Shown: in pieces, positions 17,419-26,871 of the stretch
How the letters are laid out: every line of letters begins with the position of its first letter
Position numbering within the stretch: the stretch's first letter is position 1
Assembly (NCBI GenBank): GCA_965229335.1
Contig: OZ245874.1
Coordinates: 4,588,001-4,652,000, forward strand
DNA length: 64,000 bases
Source of the DNA: JAFKFH01 sp017307375
GTDB taxonomy: Bacteria > Pseudomonadota > Alphaproteobacteria > Ferrovibrionales > Ferrovibrionaceae
Reading direction: 5' to 3'
Notes under the pieces: model-generated
What the model was told of the DNA's origin: nothing
Databases searched by the model: none
What the model saw: only the letters and a program-made list of their open reading frames with translations
Position numbers and translations under genes: made by a program

Positions 17419-17427
17419 TCGCGATCA
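17416..17427. repeat. 12-bp palindrome covering two convergent stop codons
   Basis: TGATCGCGATCA is a perfect palindrome. Its first three bases are the plus-strand ATPase stop, and its last three (TCA) are the minus-strand esterase stop. It is too short to be a strong terminator alone. Confidence 0.5.
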
Positions 17428-18369
17428 GCGATCGAAGGCCGCCCTGATCGCCGCGCCGCAGGCGGCGATCGCCGGCTGCGCCTCGGGAATGGCCCGGGTC
17501 ATGTTGAAGAAGCCGTGCAGCGCACCGGGATAGTTGCGGTAGGCCACCGCGACACCCTCGTCGATCAGGCGCTTGGCATAGGCCGCGCCCTCGTCCTTCA
17601 ACGGATCGCAGCCGGCCGTCACCACCATCGCCGGGCAGACGCCGGCCAGATGCTCGGCCTTCAGCGGCGAGGCGCGCCAGTCGCGGTAATCGGCCGGGGC
17701 GGTCAGATAGCAGGACTGGAAGAAATCCATCGCCGCGCGGGTCAGCAACCGGTCCTCGCCATAGGCCTTCATCGACCCCGCCGTGGCGGTCTGGTCGGTC
17801 GCGGGGTAGATCAGCACCTGCAGGCGCAGCGCCGCGAGCCCGGCATCGCGGGCCATCAGCGCCACCACCGCCGACAGGTTGCCGCCGGCCGAATCGCCGG
17901 CGACGGCAAGCCTTTCGGGATCAAGGCCGAGCGTGCCGGCCTTCGCCGCGGCCCAGCCCAGCGCCACCCAGGCATCGTCGACCGCGGCGGGAAACTTCGC
18001 CTCCGGCGCCAGGCGATAGTCGACCGACAGCACGGCCGCCCCGGACGAGGCCGCGAGGAAGCGGCACAGCACGTCGTGGGTATCGATGTCGCCGATCACC
18101 CAGCCACCGCCGTGATAGTAGACGATCACGCCGGGACGCTCTGCCCCGGCCGGTACCAGCAGCCGGGCGGGAATGTCGCCACCCGGGCCGGGAATGACGA
18201 TGTCGCGCACCTCGCCCATCACTGGCGGGTCGGCCTCGAAGAACTTGCGGGTCGAACGATAGGCGGCGCGGGCTTCGGCCGGTCCCAATGTCTCCATCGG
18301 GGGCCGGCCTGAACTGGCGATCAGGTCGAGGACCGCCTGCGCGGCGGCGTTCGGCTGGTCGACGATCAC
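17425..18369 (-). CDS. Alpha/beta hydrolase, hormone-sensitive-lipase (family IV) esterase
   Basis: A 314-residue cytosolic esterase. HGGGW (about residue 89) is the family IV oxyanion motif; the nucleophile serine is in GDSAGGNL (about residue 160). The acid is in AGCDPLKDEG and the catalytic histidine in GALHGFFNM near residue 288. An N-terminal cap (ARAAYRSTRKFFEADPP) is present. It starts with GTG, 15 nt after the aspS stop on the same strand, so it may ride on the aspS transcript. The natural substrate is not evident. Confidence 0.92.
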   Translation of the reverse strand: MIVDQPNAAAQAVLDLIASSGRPPMETLGPAEARAAYRSTRKFFEADPPVMGEVRDIVIPGPGGDIPARLLVPAGAERPGVIVYYHGGGWVIGDIDTHDVLCRFLAASSGAAVLSVDYRLAPEAKFPAAVDDAWVALGWAAAKAGTLGLDPERLAVAGDSAGGNLSAVVALMARDAGLAALRLQVLIYPATDQTATAGSMKAYGEDRLLTRAAMDFFQSCYLTAPADYRDWRASPLKAEHLAGVCPAMVVTAGCDPLKDEGAAYAKRLIDEGVAVAYRNYPGALHGFFNMTRAIPEAQPAIAACGAAIRAAFDR

Positions 18370-18384
18370 CCGCGCCTCCGTCCG

Positions 18385-20166
18385 CTACTTCTTCGGCTCG
18401 GGCGCGACCACGCGGATATTCAGTTCGCGCAGCTGCTTCAGCGCCACTTCCGACGGCGCCCCCATCATCAGGTCCTGGGCCTGCTGGTTCATCGGGAACA
18501 GGATGACCTCGCGTATATTGGGCTCGTCGGCCAGCAGCATGACGATGCGGTCGACGCCGGGGGCGATACCGCCGTGCGGCGGGGCGCCAAAGCGGAAGGC
18601 GTTCAGCATGCCGCCGAAGCGCTTCTCGACCTCCTCGGCCGGATAGCCGGCGATGCGGAAGGCTTCGAGCATGATATCAGGGCGATGGTTGCGGATGGCG
18701 CCAGACGACAGCTCGATGCCATTGCAGACGATGTCGTACTGGTAGGCCAGGATATCCAGCGGATCCTTGGTCTGCAGCGCCTCGAGCCCGCCCTGCGGCA
18801 TCGAGAACGGGTTGTGGCTGAAGTCGACCTTCTTGTCGTCCTCGTTCCACTCGAACATCGGGAAATCGACGATCCAGCAGAAGCGGAAGATGTTCTTCTC
18901 GCAGATGTCGAGCTCGTCACCGATGCGGATGCGCGCCTGGCCGGCCAGCTTGGCGGCGCCGTCGACCTTGTCGCAGGCGAAGAAGACCGCGTCGCCGTCC
19001 TTCAGGCCGCAGGTGGTACGAATCAGTTCGACCCGCTCGGCATCGAGGTTCTTGGCGATCGGGCCCTTGGCCCCGCCTTCGGCGAACTGGATGTAGCCGA
19101 GGCCGGCGGCCCCTTCCGACCGCGCCCAGTCGTTCAGCTTGTCGAAGAAGCTGCGCGGATGGGCGGCGGCGCCCGGCGCCGGGATGGCGCGCACCACCGC
19201 GCCGTTGGCGATCGCCTTGGCGAAGATGCCGAAGCCGGAATCGCGGAACGCCTCGGTCACGTCGGCGATGATGATCGGATTGCGCAGGTCGGGCTTGTCC
19301 GACCCGTATTTGAGCATCGCCTCGCGATAAGGAATGCGCGGGAACGGATAGGGCGAGACGACGCGGTCGCCGGCCATCTCGGTGAAGACTTCGTGCAGCA
19401 CCGGGCCGACCGCGTCGAACACGTCGTCCTGGGTCACGAAGCTCATCTCGACGTCGAGCTGGTAGAATTCGCCGGGCGAGCGGTCCTTGCGGGCATCCTC
19501 GTCGCGGAAGCAGGGGGCGATCTGGAAATAGCGGTCGAAGCCCGACACCATGATCAGCTGCTTGAACTGCTGCGGTGCCTGCGGCAGAGCGTAGAACTTG
19601 CCGGGGTGGATGCGCGAGGGCACCAGGAAGTCGCGGGCACCTTCCGGGCTCGACGCGGTCAGGATCGGCGTCTGGAACTCGGTGAAGTTGCGGGCGTGCA
19701 TCTTCTCGCGCAGCAGGCGGATGACCTTCGAGCGCAGCAGGATGTTCTGGTGCAGACGGTCGCGCCGCAGGTCGAGGAAGCGATAGCGCAGGCGGGTCTC
19801 TTCCGGATAGTCATTCTCGCCGAATACCGGCAGCGGCAGTTCCTCGGCCGCCGACTGGACGGTCGCTTCCGAGGCGTAGAGTTCGATGCCGCCGGTGGGC
19901 AGATCCTTGTTCAGCGTTTCCGGCGACCGGGCGACGACCTTGCCGACCAGGGTCACGACGCTTTCGGCCCGCAGCCGCTCCAGCACCGCGAAGGCAGGCT
20001 GCTCCGGCTCCACCACCACCTGGGTCAGCCCGTAATGGTCGCGCAGGTCGACGAACAACAGCTGGCCGTGATCGCGCTTGCGATGGATCCAGCCGGACAG
20101 CCTGACGGTCTGGCCGACATGCTCGGGGCGCAGTTCGCCGCAGGTGTGGGAGCGGTAGGCGTGCAT
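18385..20166 (-). CDS. aspS: Aspartate--tRNA ligase (class II)
   Basis: Charges tRNA-Asp and, in many alphaproteobacteria that lack AsnRS, tRNA-Asn as well. The bacterial-type protein (593 residues) starts with MHAYRSHTCGELRPEHVGQTVRLSGW; GGAAG precedes this ATG with good spacing, unlike the upstream ATG. The OB-fold anticodon domain is followed by motif 1, motif 2 in CFRDEDARKDRSPGEFYQLD, the inserted GAD domain (about residues 290-420), and motif 3 GGIAPGVDRIVMLLA. A TTGACA hexamer (20225-20230, minus strand) lies upstream but without a clear -10. Confidence 0.97.
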   Translation of the reverse strand: MHAYRSHTCGELRPEHVGQTVRLSGWIHRKRDHGQLLFVDLRDHYGLTQVVVEPEQPAFAVLERLRAESVVTLVGKVVARSPETLNKDLPTGGIELYASEATVQSAAEELPLPVFGENDYPEETRLRYRFLDLRRDRLHQNILLRSKVIRLLREKMHARNFTEFQTPILTASSPEGARDFLVPSRIHPGKFYALPQAPQQFKQLIMVSGFDRYFQIAPCFRDEDARKDRSPGEFYQLDVEMSFVTQDDVFDAVGPVLHEVFTEMAGDRVVSPYPFPRIPYREAMLKYGSDKPDLRNPIIIADVTEAFRDSGFGIFAKAIANGAVVRAIPAPGAAAHPRSFFDKLNDWARSEGAAGLGYIQFAEGGAKGPIAKNLDAERVELIRTTCGLKDGDAVFFACDKVDGAAKLAGQARIRIGDELDICEKNIFRFCWIVDFPMFEWNEDDKKVDFSHNPFSMPQGGLEALQTKDPLDILAYQYDIVCNGIELSSGAIRNHRPDIMLEAFRIAGYPAEEVEKRFGGMLNAFRFGAPPHGGIAPGVDRIVMLLADEPNIREVILFPMNQQAQDLMMGAPSEVALKQLRELNIRVVAPEPKK

Positions 20167-20288
20167 GGGCGACTTCCAAGGTACAGGGGTCAAGGACGCT
20201 GAAACCTGCCCATTCCCGGGCGGATGTCAACGGATTTACCGGGTTTAAGGGGGCCGAGAGCGGCTTTTTCGCCCGGCGGCGCTTGTCC

Positions 20289-20294
20289 TATAAT
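20289..20294 (+). promoter_or_regulatory. Consensus -10 element upstream of the histidine phosphatase gene
   Basis: A perfect TATAAT stands 37 bp before the ATG at 20331. The -35 is poor (TTTTTC at 20265-20270, 18 bp spacer). The strand and position suit the phosphatase gene, with the Shine-Dalgarno AGAGGAAAG in between. Confidence 0.4.
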
Positions 20295-20330
20295 GCCTCA
20301 GTGCGTCGGACAGAGGAAAGAAGCGAAAAC

Positions 20331-21065
20331 ATGGGGTGGACCATCGGCCGCAGGGTGGCGGTACTGCTGTTCGGGACCGCCGCCGCCATCGCGCCGGTCG
20401 CCGCCTCGGCCGTACCGGCGAAGATAATTGTGCTGCGTCACGGCGAAAAGCAGCGCGGGTTCGACCTGTGCGGCGTCGGCATCATCCGCGCCCAGGGCCT
20501 CGCCCAGCACCAACTCGGGCGGGGCACACCCGACTCGCTGTTTGCGCCGGGCGAAGCCCCGGCCGCCTTCTTTGCCGTCACCCCCCATACCATCGAATTG
20601 GCGGCCCCTGCCGCCAACGCCTGGCGCCTGCCAGTCACCACCTATGCCGCGATGCCATGGCCGCAACTGCCGGCGCCGGCATTGAACCGGCTGCTCAACC
20701 GACAAACGCAGGCGGCGGCGCGCGATATCCTGGAAAATCCGAACTGGGCCGGAAAGACCGTCGTCATGGTCTGGGAGCACGACCATATCGCAAATGCAGA
20801 GGTCGAGGCTGCCGCACGGGACGAACGCGTGACCCTGCGCCAGTTGCTCAATCTGGACCTCCTGCCCGATGCGGAGAGGCAGGTGCCCAGGACCTGGCCC
20901 GACAACACCTACAATTATTTCTGGCTGATCGAATACGATCCGGGATCGGATGTGCCTAGGCGCTTCCGCAGCGTCAAGCAGGTCTTCACCGGGTCCTATG
21001 CCGATCTGCCCGACAACGATTGGGGCATGCCCGACGGCCTGCGGCCGATCTCGGGCTGCCTGTAG
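20331..21065 (+). CDS. Histidine phosphatase family protein, exported
   Basis: A 244-residue branch of the phosphoglycerate-mutase-like superfamily. The N-terminal signal peptide (GWTIGRRVAVLLFGTAAAIAPVAASA) leads to KIIVLRHGEKQRGFDLCGVG, with the catalytic RHG histidine at about residue 40, and the later WEHDHI that stands for the second histidine site. The start (20331) follows AGAGGAAAG; the frame is open from 20283 but that part is unlike protein. The unknown secreted protein gene follows after 4 nt. A phosphatase activity in the periplasm is likely, but the substrate is not known. Confidence 0.82.
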   Translation: MGWTIGRRVAVLLFGTAAAIAPVAASAVPAKIIVLRHGEKQRGFDLCGVGIIRAQGLAQHQLGRGTPDSLFAPGEAPAAFFAVTPHTIELAAPAANAWRLPVTTYAAMPWPQLPAPALNRLLNRQTQAAARDILENPNWAGKTVVMVWEHDHIANAEVEAAARDERVTLRQLLNLDLLPDAERQVPRTWPDNTYNYFWLIEYDPGSDVPRRFRSVKQVFTGSYADLPDNDWGMPDGLRPISGCL

Positions 21066-21069
21066 CGCG

Positions 21070-21936
21070 ATGGGCGGGTGGATGATGAAGATTGTCGGCG
21101 TGCTGCTCATCCTGCTGGCGCTTGCCGCCCCGGCCAGGGCGCAAGGCTACCAGCTGACCCAGCTCGCCACCGCCACCGCCTGCCCGCTGAACAACTTCAC
21201 CGGCCTCGACCTGCCGCATCTGACCACCGCCAAGGATGCCACCGGCCAGACCTGGATCGACGCGCTGGTGCTGGCCAACACCATGCCGACCACCCAGAGC
21301 GTCACGCTCTGCGCCTTCGGCGACGACGGCGTGTTCTACGGCGGCTCGACCATCGCGATCGTGCCGAACCGCCGGCTGATGTTCGTCTCGAACTCCACCG
21401 ATGCCGCCACCAACCTGTCGACCATCCTGCTGGCGGCCCAGCAGACCTCGGCGATACCCGGTTCGGGTGCCGGGCTGGGGGGCACGATTCCGGCCAACGC
21501 CGCCTATCACCTGGCCCTCACGAACAATGCGAACGTCAAGATCCAGGGCGGCTTCGTCGGCAACTGGAGCCAGTATTTCATGTTCTACGACCCTGCCACC
21601 TACTATAGCGGCGAGGGCAACAAGTCGTCGGGCATCATCCCCCATTTCGGCAGCGGCGGCGGGTATTACGGCTACTGCTTCTTCTCGAACGTGTTCACGA
21701 GCCCCGCCGGCGTGACGGTGTCGCTGCGCGACGACGCGGGCCTGGTGATCCGCTCGGTCGCGCTGACCGTGCCGCCGCAGGGCCGCTTCGTGCTGTCGAT
21801 GGCCGATTACGGCTTTCGCCAGTTCGGCCGCGTCGACATCGATACGACCCATCCCGGCACGCGCACCTTGTGCACCTATCTGACGACGACCAGTGCCGTG
21901 GGAAATTTCGCGGTGTCGCCGATCGCACCGCAATGA
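21070..21936 (+). CDS. Secreted protein of unknown function
   Basis: I do not recognise this 288-residue protein. It has a signal peptide (KIVGVLLILLALAAPARAQ) and a mature part rich in Gly, Thr, Asn and aromatic residues, with pattern like a beta-sandwich or surface protein. Four cysteines (in TACPLN, TLCAFG, GYCFFS, TLCTYL) could form two disulfides. It starts 4 nt after the histidine phosphatase stop and its TGA overlaps the GNAT start, so the three genes are probably one operon. Possible starts are 21070, 21082 and 21085. Confidence 0.7.
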   Translation: MGGWMMKIVGVLLILLALAAPARAQGYQLTQLATATACPLNNFTGLDLPHLTTAKDATGQTWIDALVLANTMPTTQSVTLCAFGDDGVFYGGSTIAIVPNRRLMFVSNSTDAATNLSTILLAAQQTSAIPGSGAGLGGTIPANAAYHLALTNNANVKIQGGFVGNWSQYFMFYDPATYYSGEGNKSSGIIPHFGSGGGYYGYCFFSNVFTSPAGVTVSLRDDAGLVIRSVALTVPPQGRFVLSMADYGFRQFGRVDIDTTHPGTRTLCTYLTTTSAVGNFAVSPIAPQ

Positions 21937-22508
21937 CCGTCAATTTTCCCCGGCTGCTCAGCCCACGCCTGGCTCTGCGGCCAATCGAGGTCTCCGACCT
22001 GCGGGACCTGCAGGCACTGCTGGCGATCCCGGAGACCACCCGCCATTCGAACTGGCCCGACGCGCCGGGGCAGGAAGACTGCAGGCAGTTCATCGACAAT
22101 TGGATCGAGATGGCGGCCTCGGCAAAGGGATGCGCCTGGGCGATCGAGCAGCGAGACGAGCCCGGCCTGATCGGCTGCATCCGCTTCAACTACATCGCCC
22201 GACCGTCCAATGTCGGCGGCATCGGCTACGAACTGCATCCCGGGTTCCGGGGCCGGGGCCTGATGACCGAGGCCCTGCGGGCCGTCGCGATGCTGGGTCA
22301 TGACCGGCTGCAGCTCAACCGCATCGAAGCCTGGACCCTGCCCGGCAACCCGGCCTCGGACCGTGTGCTGGAGAAGGCCGGTTTCCGGTTCGAGGGCACG
22401 CTGCGCCAGAGCCGGTGGTTCAAAGGCGCCTGTCACGACCTGCGCTGGTTCGGCCGCCTTGCCGGCGACGCCAGATCGGAAGAACAGGCGGTCGGATCAG
22501 GGAGCTAG
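21933..22508 (+). CDS. GNAT-family N-acetyltransferase (RimJ/RimL-like)
   Basis: A 191-residue acetyltransferase using acetyl-CoA. The N-terminal LLSPRLALRPIEVSDLRDL and the CoA-binding segment GIGYELHPGFRGRGLMTEALRA (about residues 95-115) are typical of the RimJ/RimL branch, as are NRIEAWTLPGNPASDRVLEKAGFRFEGTLR. ATG at 21933 overlaps the preceding stop (ATGA). Its end overlaps the end of holC by 4 bp. The acceptor could be a protein N-terminus or a small molecule; nothing nearby decides it. Confidence 0.9.
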   Translation: MTVNFPRLLSPRLALRPIEVSDLRDLQALLAIPETTRHSNWPDAPGQEDCRQFIDNWIEMAASAKGCAWAIEQRDEPGLIGCIRFNYIARPSNVGGIGYELHPGFRGRGLMTEALRAVAMLGHDRLQLNRIEAWTLPGNPASDRVLEKAGFRFEGTLRQSRWFKGACHDLRWFGRLAGDARSEEQAVGSGS

Positions 22509-22960
22509 CCCGCCTTCTCCCACCCCCCACTCCCCGTCTGGCGCCAGTAGACCGGCGTCAGGCCGCCGGCCTTGAGGCGCTTCCAGCGTTCGCGGGCCGC
22601 GGTCACGGCCTCGGGGTCGTTGCCGTCGAACAGGTCGCAGACCCGCTCGAACGGCGCGATCGCCTCGGGGTCGGCCGCGGCGCCGTCGACCAGGAACAGC
22701 ACCTGGGCACCGTTCGGATTGTCGAGATAGGGGGTCAGCCAGACCGGCTGGCGGGCATCGTTGCCCTCGCCGCGGGCACCGTGCGGCAGGAAGCCGTCGC
22801 GGCTGTAGGTCCACAGGAATGAATTCAGCGCCTGGACGCGTTCGTCCGACGAGGCCAGCACCACGGCACGCCATTGGCGCGCCAGGGTGCGCTCGAGCAG
22901 GTCGGGCAATGCCTCCTCGAGCGTGCGGCGGGTCAGATGGTAGAAGAAGACTTCGGTCAC
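22505..22960 (-). CDS. holC: DNA polymerase III subunit chi
   Basis: Links the clamp-loader complex to SSB at the replication fork. The 151 residues show the chi pattern EVFFYHLTRRTLEEALPDLLERTLARQWRAVVLASSDERVQALNSFLWTYSRDGFLPHG, then PVWLT and DLFDGNDPEAVTAARERWKRLKAGG. It lies 21 nt downstream of pepA on the same strand, the standard pepA-holC pair. It ends tail to tail with the GNAT gene (4-bp overlap). Confidence 0.95.
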   Translation of the reverse strand: MTEVFFYHLTRRTLEEALPDLLERTLARQWRAVVLASSDERVQALNSFLWTYSRDGFLPHGARGEGNDARQPVWLTPYLDNPNGAQVLFLVDGAAADPEAIAPFERVCDLFDGNDPEAVTAARERWKRLKAGGLTPVYWRQTGSGGWEKAG

Positions 22961-22981
22961 CTGGCCCGCCGCCCGTTCAGG

Positions 22982-24484
<1,503 letters not shown>

Positions 24485-24563
24485 GATGCGGGAATCCTTC
24501 AGGGACGTGGTTCTCGGGCCGAAACGGCGTGCGGCGATCTTAAGGAGGGCGGCGGGCCGGCTG

Positions 24564-25961
24564 TCAACCCCGGCGCGGCATCACGCGCCAGGACGCACCG
24601 AAGGCGCCCAGGCCGAACAGCGAAGCCACGCCGAACACCACGACGACGGCGCCGGCCAGGACGGCCGGTTCGACGCTGCGGCCAAGCCCCATGATCGCTG
24701 CGACGAGGCCGGCCAGCGCCGCGCCCAGCGCATAGCCGCCGGTCAGCACCGTCGGCAACAGGCCGGAGGCGCGGTCGCGCTCGTCCGCCGGGGCAGCCTC
24801 CATCACCGCCTGGCTGATATAGGCCCAGGAGATGCCGAAGCCGGTGCCGATGCCGATCTGCGACGCCATCACCAGCCACAACGCATCGGCCGCCACCCCC
24901 GCCGCACTGCCGCCGACACCGGCCGAGACCAGCAGCGGGCCCAGCCGCACCATCGCCCGGGGCCAGACCGGCGCGCGGAAACTGGCGATACCGAGCGCCA
25001 CCACACTCCAGGAAATCGCCATCAGCGCCGAGATCGCCGCGGCAACCGTCGGGCCGTAGCCCCACAGCCGCTGGATCGTCAGGTTCAGGTAGACTGCCGT
25101 CGAGGCCTGAGCGACCGGCATCAGCAGGATCACCCAAAGGCCCGCGCCCACGGTGCCGGACAGGGTAAAGGCCTCGCGTGGGAACAGCCGGTCGGTGGCG
25201 CGGCGATCGCGCCAGAAGACGGCGGCCAGCAAGGCCAGTGCTGCGGCGACCGCCGCGGCGCGGGCGATCGTGCCGGGCAGGATCCCGGCGATGGCAACCA
25301 GCATGATTCCGGCGCCGCAGCCGGCGAGGCGGGCGAAGGGCACGCGCACGGCGGCGCCTCCGCCGACCTCGGCCGGCACCACCAGCGGGACCATGACGAC
25401 GAACAGCACGATCAGCGGCACGTTGAACAGGAACGAGGCGCGCCAGGAAATGAACTCGGTAATCAGCCCGGCGACCAGCGGCCCGCCGAACGCCGCGACA
25501 GCCCAGATCGCTGCCTCGACCCCGAACACCTTCGGCACCAGCCGCGAGGGGAACAGGGCCGGGATCAGCACGTAGCACAGCGCGAAGATGACACCATCAC
25601 CTGCCCCCTGCGCAGTCCGCCCGAGCAGCAGCACCGGCATCGACGGCGCCAGGCCGGCCGCCAGCGTGCCGGCCAGGAATACCAGCGCGGCCCAGAAGAA
25701 GGTCGCCCTTACACCGAAGCGGCCCTTGAGCAGGGCGGCAAGTGCCCCGCCGAGGATCGAGGCGACGAGATAGACGGTGAAGGCCCAGCTGATCCACTCG
25801 ACGCCGTCGATCTCGATCACCGCATTCGGCAACGCGGTCGAAACCAGGAAGCCGTTCAGCGCGTGCAGGGTGATCCCGAGCGACAGGGTGGCAAGCGCCG
25901 CGGCATGGCGCCGCTGGAACAATTCGGCCCAACTGCCCTGGTTTGCATCGATCTCGGCCAT
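24564..25961 (-). CDS. Major facilitator superfamily exporter, DHA2/EmrB-like
   Basis: A 465-residue inner-membrane transporter with about 14 hydrophobic segments, which suggests the 14-TM drug:H+ antiporter family. Motif D1-like LNGFLVSTALPNAVIEIDG is near the N-terminus, and GRTAQGAGDGVIF and GGPLVAGLITEFISWRASFLFNVPL give the motif B/C region. The start at 25961 is the only one close to the first helix. It is divergent from the HTH regulator (87 bp between), whose twin operators cover the shared promoter. The cargo is unknown. Confidence 0.9.
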   Translation of the reverse strand: MAEIDANQGSWAELFQRRHAAALATLSLGITLHALNGFLVSTALPNAVIEIDGVEWISWAFTVYLVASILGGALAALLKGRFGVRATFFWAALVFLAGTLAAGLAPSMPVLLLGRTAQGAGDGVIFALCYVLIPALFPSRLVPKVFGVEAAIWAVAAFGGPLVAGLITEFISWRASFLFNVPLIVLFVVMVPLVVPAEVGGGAAVRVPFARLAGCGAGIMLVAIAGILPGTIARAAAVAAALALLAAVFWRDRRATDRLFPREAFTLSGTVGAGLWVILLMPVAQASTAVYLNLTIQRLWGYGPTVAAAISALMAISWSVVALGIASFRAPVWPRAMVRLGPLLVSAGVGGSAAGVAADALWLVMASQIGIGTGFGISWAYISQAVMEAAPADERDRASGLLPTVLTGGYALGAALAGLVAAIMGLGRSVEPAVLAGAVVVVFGVASLFGLGAFGASWRVMPRRG

Positions 25962-25972
25962 CGCAAATCCTA

Positions 25973-25996
25973 TTAGATAAGAAAAAACTTTCCTAA
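25973..25996. promoter_or_regulatory. Inverted-repeat operator, copy 1 (9-6-9)
   Basis: TTAGATAAG (25973-25981), six A residues, then CTTTCCTAA (25988-25996). The arms match at eight of nine positions. It is 12 bp before the MFS start codon and has the same 24-bp architecture as the copy starting at 26012, 39 bp away. Probably bound by the divergent HTH regulator. Confidence 0.6.
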
Positions 25997-26011
25997 CTGT
26001 GATCCGAAAAA

Positions 26012-26035
26012 TTTGAAAAGCAACAGCTTTTCTAA
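26012..26035. promoter_or_regulatory. Inverted-repeat operator, copy 2 (9-6-9)
   Basis: TTTGAAAAG (26012-26020), CAACAG, then CTTTTCTAA (26027-26035). The core GAAAAGC/GCTTTTC is a perfect 7-bp inverted repeat. It is 13 bp before the regulator ATG, so binding would block its own expression as well as that of the MFS gene. Confidence 0.6.
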
Positions 26036-26048
26036 TAATCTTGGAGCC

Positions 26049-26744
26049 ATGGTCCGCTCTATCCCCACGGCCGATGCCGGGCAAGAGGCGCCGCAGGCGG
26101 CGACGCCGATGGACTCGTCGCGCACTGCCGACCGGCTGCTGCAACGGCTGAAGGCGGTGGGGCCGCAGACCGCCACCATGCTGGCAGCAAGGCTCGATGT
26201 CACCGCGGTCGCGGTGCGCCAGCATCTCGACCGGCTGGCCGAGGAAGGGTTGGTCGCCCCGGAAGATCGGCGGGAAAGCGTCGGCCGGCCGAAACGCTAT
26301 TGGCAGTTGACGCCGACGGGCCACGGCCGGTTTCCCGACAACCATGCCGGGCTGACGCTGGAACTGATCGAGGCGGCCGGTGCGGTATTCGGCACCGACG
26401 GCCTCGACCGACTGCTTGCCCATCGCGAGGCCGCGACCCGCGAGGCCTACGGCCGGCAGCTTGCCCAGTCCGGCGACCTGGCCGGCAAGGTCGCCGCCCT
26501 GGCGGCGCTGCGCGAGGCCGAAGGCTACATGGCCGCCTGGTCGGCCGAGGCCGATGGCAGCTTCCTGCTGCTCGAAAACCACTGCCCGATCTGCGCGGCC
26601 GCCACGCGCTGCCAGGCCCTGTGCCGCTCGGAACTGGCGATCTTCGCCGAGCTGCTCGGCCCCCAAGCCCGGGTCGAACGCATCGAGCACATGATCGCTG
26701 GCGCCCGCCGCTGCGCCTACCGGATCAGCCCGACAGGGCTGTAA
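26049..26744 (+). CDS. Cysteine-rich HTH regulator, SufR/ArsR-like
   Basis: A 231-residue winged-helix regulator with an N-terminal DNA-binding region (TADRLLQRLKAVGPQTATMLAARLDVTAVAVRQHLDRLAEEGLV, about residues 26-72; wing VGRPKRYWQLT) and a C-terminal cluster of cysteines C179, C182, C188, C192 plus C222. That spacing resembles the SufR family, whose cysteines hold an iron-sulfur cluster. ATG at 26049 follows GGAG closely. Being divergent from an MFS exporter with two operators between, it most likely represses the exporter and itself, with the cluster as sensor. The signal is inference. Confidence 0.88.
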   Translation: MVRSIPTADAGQEAPQAATPMDSSRTADRLLQRLKAVGPQTATMLAARLDVTAVAVRQHLDRLAEEGLVAPEDRRESVGRPKRYWQLTPTGHGRFPDNHAGLTLELIEAAGAVFGTDGLDRLLAHREAATREAYGRQLAQSGDLAGKVAALAALREAEGYMAAWSAEADGSFLLLENHCPICAAATRCQALCRSELAIFAELLGPQARVERIEHMIAGARRCAYRISPTGL

Positions 26745-26762
26745 GCCGCGCCCGATCTCGCC

Positions 26763-26791
26763 TTGCCCTGCCGGCCGCCCCCGCCTATTGT
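26763..26791 (+). promoter_or_regulatory. Candidate promoter of the lptF operon
   Basis: TTGCCC (26763-26768) and TATTGT (26786-26791) are 17 bp apart, about 80 bp ahead of the lptF start. The rest of the leader carries AGGGGAGA (26846-26853) too far from the ATG for a Shine-Dalgarno and AGAGGG about 10 nt before it. Confidence 0.35.
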
Positions 26792-26871
26792 CGCCGCTCG
26801 ACCAGGGCTTGGGGGGATCCGTTTGCGCTCGCGCAAGAAAACTCTAGGGGAGACAGAGGGTTAGCGTTTAG

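Noticed and set aside
20225..20230. TTGACA as a full aspS promoter
   Set aside because: The -35 is perfect on the minus strand but the region 16-18 bp downstream has no acceptable -10.
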